Below are positions 1 through 6,198 of a stretch of DNA of 8,636 nt, in pieces. The notes below the pieces were generated by a model. It was not told where the DNA came from. It worked only from the letters and a program-made list of their open reading frames with translations, and searched no databases. The position numbers and the translations under genes were made by a program. The stretch covers positions 1-8,636 of the forward strand of contig CAYWWY010000024.1 of assembly GCA_964462525.1 (NCBI GenBank), in the 5' to 3' direction. Numbering within the stretch: the first letter of the stretch is position 1; every line of letters starts with the position of its first letter. This DNA comes from CAYWWY01 sp964462525 (GTDB lineage Bacteria; Thermotogota; Thermotogae; MWEM01).

Positions 1-36
1 CCCCCCCCCACCGCCCCCCCGCCCCCCGCCGCCCGG
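1..36. other. Low-complexity C/G run at the window edge, probable assembly artefact
   Basis: All but one of these 36 bases are C or G, mostly C, which is quite unlike the balanced composition of the rest of the window. Translated in the xylB frame it gives a Pro/Ala run where the family has a conserved glycine-rich loop. A low-quality read end at a contig boundary explains this better than real sequence. Confidence 0.6.
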
Positions 37-345
37 GCGGCACAGAACCGGGTTTGGTGTCAGATGATTGCTGATGCATTTCAAATTCCGATCCAAGTGC
101 CTTCTATGGACGAAGGGGGCGCATTCGGTGCTGCTATGCTCGCCGCTTTGGGAACCGGACTCACCTTAACTCAGGTTTTACGCTGGGTATCGGTTCGAGA
201 AGGCTTCGATCCCATACCGGAGCATATGGAGCGATACACCCAACAATTTCATCACTATCAAGGGTTGTACAAAGACCTGAAAGATCGGTTTCGACTTTTG
301 GGCGAACACCATGAAACAACGCAAAAACACAAAATCCAACCGTGA
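1..345 (+). CDS. xylB: Xylulokinase, C-terminal part (5' end outside window)
   Basis: This is the C-terminal end of an FGGY-family sugar kinase. Xylulokinase phosphorylates D-xylulose with ATP in the cytoplasm, giving xylulose 5-phosphate for the pentose phosphate pathway. The segment from CQMIADAF through DEGGAFGAAMLAALGTG matches the FGGY_C region after the nucleotide-binding glycine loop. The tail, with a PIPEHMERY motif and then HHYQGLYKDLKDRF, is typical of XylB rather than glycerol or ribulose kinases. The frame is open to base 1, so the first Met (64) is internal and not the start. The first ~33 bases read as a Pro/Ala run that does not fit the expected glycine-rich loop; they look like contig-edge error, and reliable coding begins near base 34-40. 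The gene ends in TGA with no convincing terminator after it. Its relation to the transporter operon is by proximity only, since that operon has its own promoter. Confidence 0.85.
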   Translation, partial: PPPTAPPPPAARAAQNRVWCQMIADAFQIPIQVPSMDEGGAFGAAMLAALGTGLTLTQVLRWVSVREGFDPIPEHMERYTQQFHHYQGLYKDLKDRFRLLGEHHETTQKHKIQP

Positions 346-453
346 AAACGGATCACTTTCCCTTCATTGGAACTGATGAAACCCCCACCTAAACGCCAGG
401 ACCAATTGAATCCATCGGCCCTCTTTGCTGCGAGGAATGCGCTCTTTCGGTAT

Positions 454-486
454 TAATCCACAAAAATCAAGGGGATAATCCACAAA
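454..486 (+). repeat. Two TAATCCACAAA direct repeats, 22-bp period
   Basis: TAATCCACAAA occurs exactly at 454-464 and again at 476-486. Similarity continues loosely after each copy (AATCAAGG versus TTGAGG). The start-to-start distance of 22 bp is about two helical turns, so both copies face the same side of the DNA. They lie about 100-135 bp upstream of the -35 box. Tandem sites of this kind often bind an activator or a response regulator, but no regulator can be assigned. Confidence 0.45.
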
Positions 487-550
487 TTGAGGACACTGGA
501 AATAGAAGGTTTCATTGACTACCGGGAGAATACTTCAGGTATCCGATGGA

Positions 551-563
551 CCAGAAAGTCTGG
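551..563. repeat. Small inverted repeat CCAGA-AAG-TCTGG
   Basis: A perfect 5-bp inverted repeat with a 3-nt centre lies 25 bp upstream of the -35 box. It does not extend on either side. It could be a minor protein-binding site, but an inverted repeat this short can arise by chance. Confidence 0.2.
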
Positions 564-567
564 CAAG

Positions 568-609
568 TTGTTTCATGAGTATTTACATTTGACATGTAAA
601 TTGTTTCAT
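568..609 (+). repeat. Two TTGTTTCAT direct repeats flanking the -35 palindrome
   Basis: TTGTTTCAT occurs at 568-576 and at 601-609, 33 bp start to start, close to three helical turns. The copies bracket the palindrome at 581-601; the second lies in the promoter spacer just upstream of the -10 box. The reverse complement, ATGAAACAA, occurs once more at 311-319 inside the end of xylB. They may be half-sites of a second regulator or simply chance in AT-rich promoter DNA. Confidence 0.3.
581..601. promoter_or_regulatory. Operator-like palindrome over the -35 box
   Basis: ATTTACAT (581-588) and ATGTAAAT (594-601) form a perfect 8-bp inverted repeat around the 5-nt centre TTGAC. The -35 hexamer (589-594) makes up the centre and the first base of the right arm, so a bound protein would exclude RNA polymerase. 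The position is ideal for repression of the transporter operon. The divergently unrelated LacI-type regulator encoded at 7650 is the obvious candidate ligand, although the site lacks the central CG usual for LacI-family operators. Confidence 0.6.
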
Positions 610-617
610 TGTATTAT
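589..617 (+). promoter_or_regulatory. Sigma-70 promoter of the transporter operon
   Basis: TTGACA (589-594) is a perfect -35 consensus. A 17-nt spacer separates it from TATTAT (612-617), a 5/6 match to the -10 consensus. Transcription should start near 624, giving a leader of about 38 nt before the ATG at 662. The promoter is strong enough that repression through the overlapping palindrome makes sense. Confidence 0.8.
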
Positions 618-661
618 TACCTTTGTACCAAATATCCATGATTATGGGAGGTGTAAATGCA

Positions 662-2350
662 ATGAAAAAAGGAATTGTATTGTGTCTAATCCTGGTTATG
701 GTACTTGCCGTATCGACTTTCGGGCAAAGGTATGAGCGACATGAAACGTTGTACGCAGGTGGGGGATTATGGGAACCGCCATCCAATTGGAATCCGATGC
801 AACCGTGGGGGGCTGTATCGGGAACGATTGGATTAATCTATGAAACCCTTTTCACCTACGATCCAATTACCGACACCTTATCTCCTTGGCTTGCGCATGA
901 AGGGGAATGGGTAAGCGACCACATCTATCGCTTGAAATTACGCGATGGCATCCAGTGGAGCGATGGAAAACTCATGACTGCAGACGACGTTGTCTTTACC
1001 TTCACTCTTCCCGGAAAGTTTCCCAGCGTTCATTTCCGGAGCCTATGGGAGCAATTCGAGTCCGTCGTCGCAGTTGATCCCCTCACTGTCTATTTCACCT
1101 TTTCCAACCCTCGTTATCACGAATGGTCGTGGCAACTCTACCAAATCCCCGTTCTTCCCAAGCACTTGTGGGAAAACCTTACAGAAACGCAAGTTCTGGC
1201 GGCAAGCAACGAAGGGAATGTGATCGGTAGCGGAGCGTATCTATTTGAGACGTATGATCTCGATCGTATGATCTATCTGAGAAATGAGAATTGGTGGGCC
1301 AAAACGCATTTGGGTATGGAAGTGGCCCCAAAGAGAGTCGTATACATCCGCGCGCTAAGCAACAACGTAATGTTGGGAATGATTATGAAAGGGGAAGAAC
1401 TGGATGTAAGCAATTTCTTCCTTCCTGGGATTCCCGCAATCAAAGGGCCATACGATATCCACACATGGTATGAAGGCGAGCCATACATGCTTTCGGACAA
1501 TACTGCCTTTCTCTTCGCGAACAACACCAAGGCTCCTCTTGATGATCCCATTCTCAGAAGGGCCATTGCGTTTGCCATCAATTCTGAAGAGATTTGTCGC
1601 CGTGTGTTCGAAGGAATGGTCCTTCCATCCAATACTATGGGATTTCTTCCCAGCGATGGGTGGATGAAGTATTACATCGAAGAAGTCGCCGAAGCGTTTG
1701 GATTCTCATACGATCCCGCCATTGCGAAAAAACTCCTGGATGATGCGGGATATCGCGTTGCGGCAGGCGGTATGCGTGTAACGCCAGATGGAAAACCCTT
1801 TAAACTCGAAATTATCGTTCCGTTTGGATGGACAGATTGGATGGAATCGATCCGGATCATTGCCCTCAACCTTCGGGCAGTTGGCATTGACGCCGAAGCG
1901 CGATTCCCAGATTACGCCGGGTATTTCGAACAACTGTCGACCGGAGACTATGACCTTGCCATCAATAACTTCAACTCCAGACTCTCGTCCACTCCTTGGA
2001 CCCTCTACAATTGGCTTTTCCATGACATTTACGACGATCTCGCAACCAGCGGTAATTTCCAAAGATATATGAAGGATGACATCCCCGATCTGATTGACCA
2101 GTTTAACGAGATTAAGATGGATGATTTGGAGCAGGGGAGAAAGATCATGGCCCAGATTCAGGAACTATACCTCACTCAAATGCCCGCAATTCCTTTGTGG
2201 TATAATGGCATGTGGTTCCAGGCCAACACAAATGTATGGCAGAATTGGCCGGGAGAAATGAACGAAAACAAATCCTACCCAACGACCTGGGCAGGAACCT
2301 GGCAGCTCGGTGGGCTTCAGATGCTCACACAGATCTACCCAAAACAATAG
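662..2350 (+). CDS. Extracellular solute-binding protein family 5, probable oligosaccharide binding
   Basis: This 562-residue protein should capture the ligand outside the cytoplasmic membrane for the ABC importer encoded downstream. Residues 1-21 form a signal peptide: MKK, a hydrophobic core (I5-V17), then a likely cut after TFG. There is no lipobox cysteine, so it should be a free periplasmic protein. The family-5 (SBP_bac_5) core is clear: IYETLFTYDP (59-68), LRDGIQWSDG (93-102), MTADDVVFTF (105-114). The N-terminal GGGLWEPPSNWNP stretch resembles sugar-binding Dpp-type proteins of Thermotogota rather than peptide binders, as I recall them. The start at 662 is chosen because GGGAGGTG (646-653) sits 8 nt before it and the signal peptide begins there; in-frame TTG 623, ATG 638 and ATG 644 lie before this site. 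It is the first gene of the operon, followed by a hairpin that should reduce read-through. Peptide binding remains possible. Confidence 0.92.
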   Translation: MKKGIVLCLILVMVLAVSTFGQRYERHETLYAGGGLWEPPSNWNPMQPWGAVSGTIGLIYETLFTYDPITDTLSPWLAHEGEWVSDHIYRLKLRDGIQWSDGKLMTADDVVFTFTLPGKFPSVHFRSLWEQFESVVAVDPLTVYFTFSNPRYHEWSWQLYQIPVLPKHLWENLTETQVLAASNEGNVIGSGAYLFETYDLDRMIYLRNENWWAKTHLGMEVAPKRVVYIRALSNNVMLGMIMKGEELDVSNFFLPGIPAIKGPYDIHTWYEGEPYMLSDNTAFLFANNTKAPLDDPILRRAIAFAINSEEICRRVFEGMVLPSNTMGFLPSDGWMKYYIEEVAEAFGFSYDPAIAKKLLDDAGYRVAAGGMRVTPDGKPFKLEIIVPFGWTDWMESIRIIALNLRAVGIDAEARFPDYAGYFEQLSTGDYDLAINNFNSRLSSTPWTLYNWLFHDIYDDLATSGNFQRYMKDDIPDLIDQFNEIKMDDLEQGRKIMAQIQELYLTQMPAIPLWYNGMWFQANTNVWQNWPGEMNENKSYPTTWAGTWQLGGLQMLTQIYPKQ

Positions 2351-2363
2351 AATCGTGAATTCC

Positions 2364-2403
2364 GCAGGCACGCCCATTTGGCGTAGGGCGTGTCTGCCTT
2401 TTT
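2364..2403 (+). terminator. Rho-independent terminator-like hairpin between binding protein and permease
   Basis: Bases 2364-2375 pair with 2386-2397 in a 12-bp stem with one G-T pair, closing a 10-nt loop. After one C comes a run of five T (2399-2403). The hairpin starts 13 nt after the binding-protein stop and ends 19 nt before the permease ribosome binding site. Since the permease genes show no promoter of their own, it probably works as a partial terminator or mRNA stabiliser that keeps binding protein in excess over the membrane complex, as known for other binding-protein operons. Confidence 0.8.
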
Positions 2404-2437
2404 CAACGAGATCGCTTTTGATGGGAGGTCTTTCTGA

Positions 2438-3430
2438 GTGGGAAGATATCTGAGACGCAAGGTGGCCATATATCTGCTGACTCTTTTTTTCGCGATTACC
2501 CTGAATTGGATACTGCCGCGGATGATGCCAGGGGACCCCATTCTTTCGCTACTCAGCCGTTTAGCAACCCAACCCCAACAGATCCAACGGGTCCATACAT
2601 TTCTTGAACAATCCTTCGGACTTGACAAACCTTGGTATGAGCAGTATTTTTCCTTTTGGAGATCCATGTTTGTGGGAGACTTGGGCATCAGCATTACCCA
2701 TTTTCCCAAACCGGTAACGCAGATCATCATGGATGCTCTTCCTTTTTCTTTGCTGATCACGCTTCCAGCCATTCTTTTGAGTTGGATCGTGGGGAACAAG
2801 TTCGGAGCGTTCGCCGCAAGAAAGAAGAAGATGGACAATTGGGTTTTGCCAATATGGTATGTGTTGACCGCAACACCCTACTTATGGTTGGGGATCCTTC
2901 TTTCATGGTCATTAGGGGTTGTATTGAACATCTTTCCGATCGCTGGGGCATACAGTTATCAGGTCCGGCGCGAATGGACATCAACCTTTGTGCTCAGTTA
3001 CCTTCGTCATTGGGTTCTGCCTTTCTTATCGCTTTTCATTGTTCAATTGGGCGGTTGGGCGATTGGCATGAGGAACATGATCATCTATGAGTTGGAAGCC
3101 GATTACTCTCGATTTATGGAAACCATGGGGGCACCCAGTAAACTCATCCGCAAATATGCCTACAAAAACGCGATCCTTCCTCAGGTAACGGGTTTGGCAG
3201 TTCAACTGGGCGTGATTGTTACCGGGGCTCTTACCACAGAAATTGTCTTTTCGTATCCCGGGATCGGAAACCTCCTTTTTGAGGCAATCAAGAGAAGAGA
3301 TTACTTTCTTATACAAGGGTGTTTTCTTTTTGTAGTGATTGGCGTTTTGCTGGCTAACTTCTTTATCGATATTGCTTACGTACTAATTGATCCCAGAGTA
3401 CGGTTGTCGATGGGAGGAGAAAAGACATGA
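2438..3430 (+). CDS. ABC importer permease, DppB/OppB type
   Basis: This 330-residue membrane protein is one of the two transmembrane subunits of the importer. It has the usual DppB plan: a first membrane segment near residues 9-27, a soluble loop with PGDP (31-34) and FGLDKPWYEQY (60-70), then a membrane core from about 100 to 316. The EAA loop that contacts the ATPases is visible at 220-249, with EADYSRFMETMGA and then KNAILP. The GIGNLL and final DPRVR motifs (318-322) are also typical. Translation starts at GTG 2438, supported by GGGAGGT (2423-2429) 8 nt upstream; no earlier start has a ribosome site. Its stop overlaps the next start as ATGA (3427-3430), indicating translational coupling. 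General annotation would call it a peptide permease, but the context favours oligosaccharides. Confidence 0.93.
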   Translation: MGRYLRRKVAIYLLTLFFAITLNWILPRMMPGDPILSLLSRLATQPQQIQRVHTFLEQSFGLDKPWYEQYFSFWRSMFVGDLGISITHFPKPVTQIIMDALPFSLLITLPAILLSWIVGNKFGAFAARKKKMDNWVLPIWYVLTATPYLWLGILLSWSLGVVLNIFPIAGAYSYQVRREWTSTFVLSYLRHWVLPFLSLFIVQLGGWAIGMRNMIIYELEADYSRFMETMGAPSKLIRKYAYKNAILPQVTGLAVQLGVIVTGALTTEIVFSYPGIGNLLFEAIKRRDYFLIQGCFLFVVIGVLLANFFIDIAYVLIDPRVRLSMGGEKT

Positions 3431-4320
3431 ACATGAGCGACCCGATAAAGAAAGACCATACGAAACAAGCAGGAAAGAAGAAGAATGAGATTCTGTTTTT
3501 TGCGCTTCGAAACATCAAGTTCCGGATCGGAGTATTCATCTTGGCTTTTTTTGGAATCCTTGCCTTGGTTGGGCCTTTGATTTCCCAATATGACCCTTTG
3601 GATTATGCCGGTCCGGGGTATCGGCCGCCCAGCACTGAGTTTTGGATGGGAACATCGACCTTTGGGCAGGATATTTTTTCCCAGTTCGTGCATGGTCTTG
3701 GATCGTCGTTTGCTGTCGGGTTTTTTGGCGGAGGTTTGGCAACACTTGTTGGACTGATGATCGGGTTTTTCGCGGGGTACAAAGGGGGATGGCTGGACGA
3801 GATTTTGATGATGCTGACCAATATTCTGATGGTGATTCCTTCTGTTGCACTGTTGATCATCATCGCCGCGTATCTTCCCTATCGGGGAGTGGGGATTCAA
3901 TCGATTATCATCGGATTAACTGCGTGGCCATGGACAGCAAGGGCTGTGCGGGCGCAGACTTTTTCTCTTAAACAACGGGAATTCGTCGCGCTGTCAAGAA
4001 TCAGCGGATGCAAGACTCCACGGATCATCCTGGAAGAGATTGCCCCCAACATGATGTCGTATGTCTTCATGGTTTTCATCATCCAGTTTGGCGGGGCGAT
4101 TCTGGCTGCTGTGGCTCTGGATTTCATGGGACTTGGCCCTACACTTGGAATATCACTGGGTCTGATGATGCAATACGCCAACTTGTGGAGCGCGATCCAG
4201 CTAAGAATGTGGTGGTGGTTCGTGCCCCCGGGTCTTGCGATCACTTTGATCGTAAGCGCGCTGTACTTTCTTAATACCGGATTGGATGAGATCTTCAATC
4301 CCAAATTGAGAGAGATGTGA
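3427..4320 (+). CDS. ABC importer permease, DppC/OppC type
   Basis: This 297-residue protein is the second membrane subunit and pairs with the product of the preceding gene. A basic, polar N-terminus (residues 1-32) precedes the first membrane segment (33-53). The family motif usually seen as GTDxxGRDVFSR is present as GTSTFGQDIFSQ (75-86). The EAA loop is at 185-208, with EFVALSRISGC and EEIAPN, followed by membrane segments to about 285. The start ATG overlaps the preceding stop, and GGAGG (3413-3417) lies 9 nt upstream. The next gene begins 4 nt after its stop. The length is normal for the family and no frame damage is seen. Confidence 0.93.
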   Translation: MNMSDPIKKDHTKQAGKKKNEILFFALRNIKFRIGVFILAFFGILALVGPLISQYDPLDYAGPGYRPPSTEFWMGTSTFGQDIFSQFVHGLGSSFAVGFFGGGLATLVGLMIGFFAGYKGGWLDEILMMLTNILMVIPSVALLIIIAAYLPYRGVGIQSIIIGLTAWPWTARAVRAQTFSLKQREFVALSRISGCKTPRIILEEIAPNMMSYVFMVFIIQFGGAILAAVALDFMGLGPTLGISLGLMMQYANLWSAIQLRMWWWFVPPGLAITLIVSALYFLNTGLDEIFNPKLREM

Positions 4321-4324
4321 TGGA

Positions 4325-5287
4325 ATGTCTTTGAAAATGGTAGAATTGAAGGTCCATTATAAGACAATACGGGGTATGGTTCAAGCGCTTGATGGGATGA
4401 CCCTCGATCTCCCCGATGGGGAAATTATAGGATTGGCAGGTGAATCGGGGTGTGGAAAGTCCACTTTAAGCAATGCGTTGATTCTCCTCAAGCCCCCCAT
4501 GGAACTGGTTGGCGGGCACGTTGAACTGGATGGGACGCCATTGCCGATTGGCGAGTTCTTGCAGATGAGGGCTTTCCGATACAAACATATATCCATCATT
4601 CCTCAGTACGCAATGAATGCCATGAATCCTACGGTGAAGATCGGGCGATTCATACGATCGATTATTGAAAGTCGGGGGATTTCTTTCTCGAAAGTCATGA
4701 ACGCGCTCTACAGCCGATTTGAGATAGTCGGATTGAGTAAAAAAATCCTCGATTTGTATCCCATCGAGTTGAGCGGAGGGATGAAGCAAAGAGTGGTCAT
4801 GGTCATTGCGACACTCCTAAACCCTTCATTGCTTTTGGCGGACGAAATCACCTCCGCTTTGGATGTATCTACTCAGAAAGCAGTAGCTAAGCTGATTGTA
4901 GAATTTCGAAACCAGGGATTTGTGAAGTCAGTGATTTTTGTCACACACGATGTTTCTGTGTTATACCAGATTGCGGATCGGATCCTCATTATGTACGCCG
5001 GAAAACTGGCCGAACTAGGGCCGACGGAGTCAATTATCAACCAACCATGCCATCCGTACACCAAATTGTTGGTTTCGTCTATGCCGGAGGTAGGGGTGAC
5101 TTATGAAAAAACACCGTTGTATGGAATCCCGGGGCAGCCTCCTTTATTGCTGAACCCTCCGAAAGGATGCCGGTTTAAAGAACGCTGTCCTTTGGCATAT
5201 GAGCAGTGTAGCGAAGAGCCCCCAATTGAGGAGATTCAGCCGGGTCACCAAGTCGCTTGTTGGAAGGCGCGTGAGACCGATGATTGA
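4325..5287 (+). CDS. ABC importer ATPase, DppD/OppD type with Fe-S cysteine motif
   Basis: This 320-residue protein is one of the two cytoplasmic ATPases that power the importer. Visible motifs are Walker A GESGCGKST (39-47), Q-loop Q94, signature LSGGMKQR (149-156), Walker B LLLADE (169-174) and switch histidine H208 in THD. The C-terminal oligopeptide-transporter domain carries four cysteines, C282, C288, C295 and C312, spaced like the motif reported to hold a 4Fe-4S cluster in DppD. After the Walker B glutamate the usual proline is isoleucine (ADEITSALD). The ATG at 4325 has only a weak purine-rich site (near 4309-4315) and lies 4 nt after the permease stop, so coupled translation is likely. 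An alternative Met at 4337 has no better site. The gene overlaps the next one by 8 nt. Confidence 0.94.
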   Translation: MSLKMVELKVHYKTIRGMVQALDGMTLDLPDGEIIGLAGESGCGKSTLSNALILLKPPMELVGGHVELDGTPLPIGEFLQMRAFRYKHISIIPQYAMNAMNPTVKIGRFIRSIIESRGISFSKVMNALYSRFEIVGLSKKILDLYPIELSGGMKQRVVMVIATLLNPSLLLADEITSALDVSTQKAVAKLIVEFRNQGFVKSVIFVTHDVSVLYQIADRILIMYAGKLAELGPTESIINQPCHPYTKLLVSSMPEVGVTYEKTPLYGIPGQPPLLLNPPKGCRFKERCPLAYEQCSEEPPIEEIQPGHQVACWKARETDD

Positions 5288-6179
5288 ACTCGTACAGGCC
5301 ACAAAAGAATACCGTACCGGAGCTTTCGGAAAGGGAAAACTCAAAGCGGTGGATCAGGTGAGCTTTCCGTTGAATCCGGGGGAAATCTGTTCTCTAATTG
5401 GGGAAAGCGGAAGCGGAAAAACTACGATCGGGAAGATGATTCTCCGATTGACCGATATCTCGTTTGGAAAGATCCTGTTCCAGGGGAAAGATATCTCTCA
5501 TCATCGGGGGAAAGCCTTGAAGGAATACTATCGTTATGTGCAAGGCGTTTTCCAAGATCCGTTCAGCAGTTTCAATCCAATTTTCAAGGCAGACAGGGTC
5601 TTTTCGATGATCAAAAGAGAGTTTTTTCCTCACGAAAAAGAAACCCAATGGAAGGAAAAGCGGGATGCTTGCCTTCGTTCGGTGGGATTGAACCCGCCGG
5701 AGGTCCTGAACAAATTTCCCCATCAGCTGAGTGGAGGGCAATTGCAGCGGTTTCTTATCGCCAGAGCCCTTCTTCTGGACGTGAAAGTTCTTGTCGCCGA
5801 CGAGATTATCAGCATGCTCGATGCATCTACTCGGATCGATGTATTGAACCTTTTGGGGATGCTAAAGAAAAAGGGACTATCGGTCCTTTTCATCACGCAC
5901 GATCTGTCTTTGGGGTACTATATCAGCGATAAAGCTTTGATTATGTACAAAGGGGCCATTGTTGAAATGGGGAGGCCTGAGAAGGTCTTTTTCAATCCGA
6001 TCCATCCCTACACACGGAATCTGCTCAGTTCGGTCCCTCGTCTCGATAAGAAATGGGATGATGTTGTTCTTCCTTCTCTTTCTGTAGTGTACGAAAACTT
6101 ATACATTCCAGAGAAGAGCAAAGGAAATCTTGTGTTCCAAGAAATCGAACCCGATCATTTTGTAGCCTTTTCACAATAA
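5280..6179 (+). CDS. ABC importer ATPase, DppF/OppF type
   Basis: This 299-residue protein is the partner ATPase to the preceding gene. It shows Walker A GESGSGKTT (41-49), Q-loop Q92 in FQDPFSSFNP, signature LSGGQLQR (150-157), Walker B VLVADE (170-175) and switch histidine H207. The D-loop region reads IISMLDAST, with isoleucine where most relatives have proline. The C-terminal tail (about 236-299) has HPYTRNLLSSVP but no cysteine cluster, so only the preceding ATPase would bind Fe-S. The ATG at 5280 is chosen because homology begins with IELVQATKEY; GGAAGG (5262-5267) lies 12 nt upstream and the gene overlaps the preceding stop by 8 nt. An in-frame GTG at 5271 would be too close to that site, and the frame extends upstream only inside the previous gene. 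Confidence 0.93.
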   Translation: MIELVQATKEYRTGAFGKGKLKAVDQVSFPLNPGEICSLIGESGSGKTTIGKMILRLTDISFGKILFQGKDISHHRGKALKEYYRYVQGVFQDPFSSFNPIFKADRVFSMIKREFFPHEKETQWKEKRDACLRSVGLNPPEVLNKFPHQLSGGQLQRFLIARALLLDVKVLVADEIISMLDASTRIDVLNLLGMLKKKGLSVLFITHDLSLGYYISDKALIMYKGAIVEMGRPEKVFFNPIHPYTRNLLSSVPRLDKKWDDVVLPSLSVVYENLYIPEKSKGNLVFQEIEPDHFVAFSQ

Positions 6180-6198
6180 TAATTAAGGGAGGAAGACA

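Larger units (their letters stand above)
346..661. other. Intergenic regulatory region between xylB and the transporter operon
   Basis: This 316-bp gap has no credible gene. Open frames crossing it have no family-like sequence, and one runs through the promoter. It holds, in order, a weak TTCAT/ATGAA hairpin at 363-380 that is too short to call a terminator, a pair of TAATCCACAAA repeats (454-486), a small CCAGA/TCTGG inverted repeat (551-563), a pair of TTGTTTCAT repeats (568-609), an operator-like palindrome (581-601), the sigma-70 promoter (589-617), and the ribosome binding site GGGAGGTG at 646-653. The long leader upstream of the promoter would suit binding of several regulators. Confidence 0.7.

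Noticed and set aside
363..380. TTCAT/ATGAA hairpin after xylB as a terminator
   Set aside because: It has only a 5-bp AT-rich stem with an 8-nt loop and no T tract after it.
425..456. TTGCTG ... TATTAA as a second promoter
   Set aside because: The 20-nt spacer is too long and the -35 match is poor; the promoter at 589-617 is far better.
487..735. 82-codon open frame in the leader of the operon
   Set aside because: It starts at TTG without a ribosome site, runs through the promoter and into the binding-protein signal peptide, and has no family-like sequence.
2335..2838. 167-codon minus-strand open frame over the terminator and first permease
   Set aside because: It is antisense to a conserved permease and its translation shows no domain; the conserved motifs lie on the + strand.
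3376..3900. 174-codon minus-strand open frame over the second permease
   Set aside because: It has a low-complexity, polar translation opposite well-conserved coding sequence, with no ribosome site seen.
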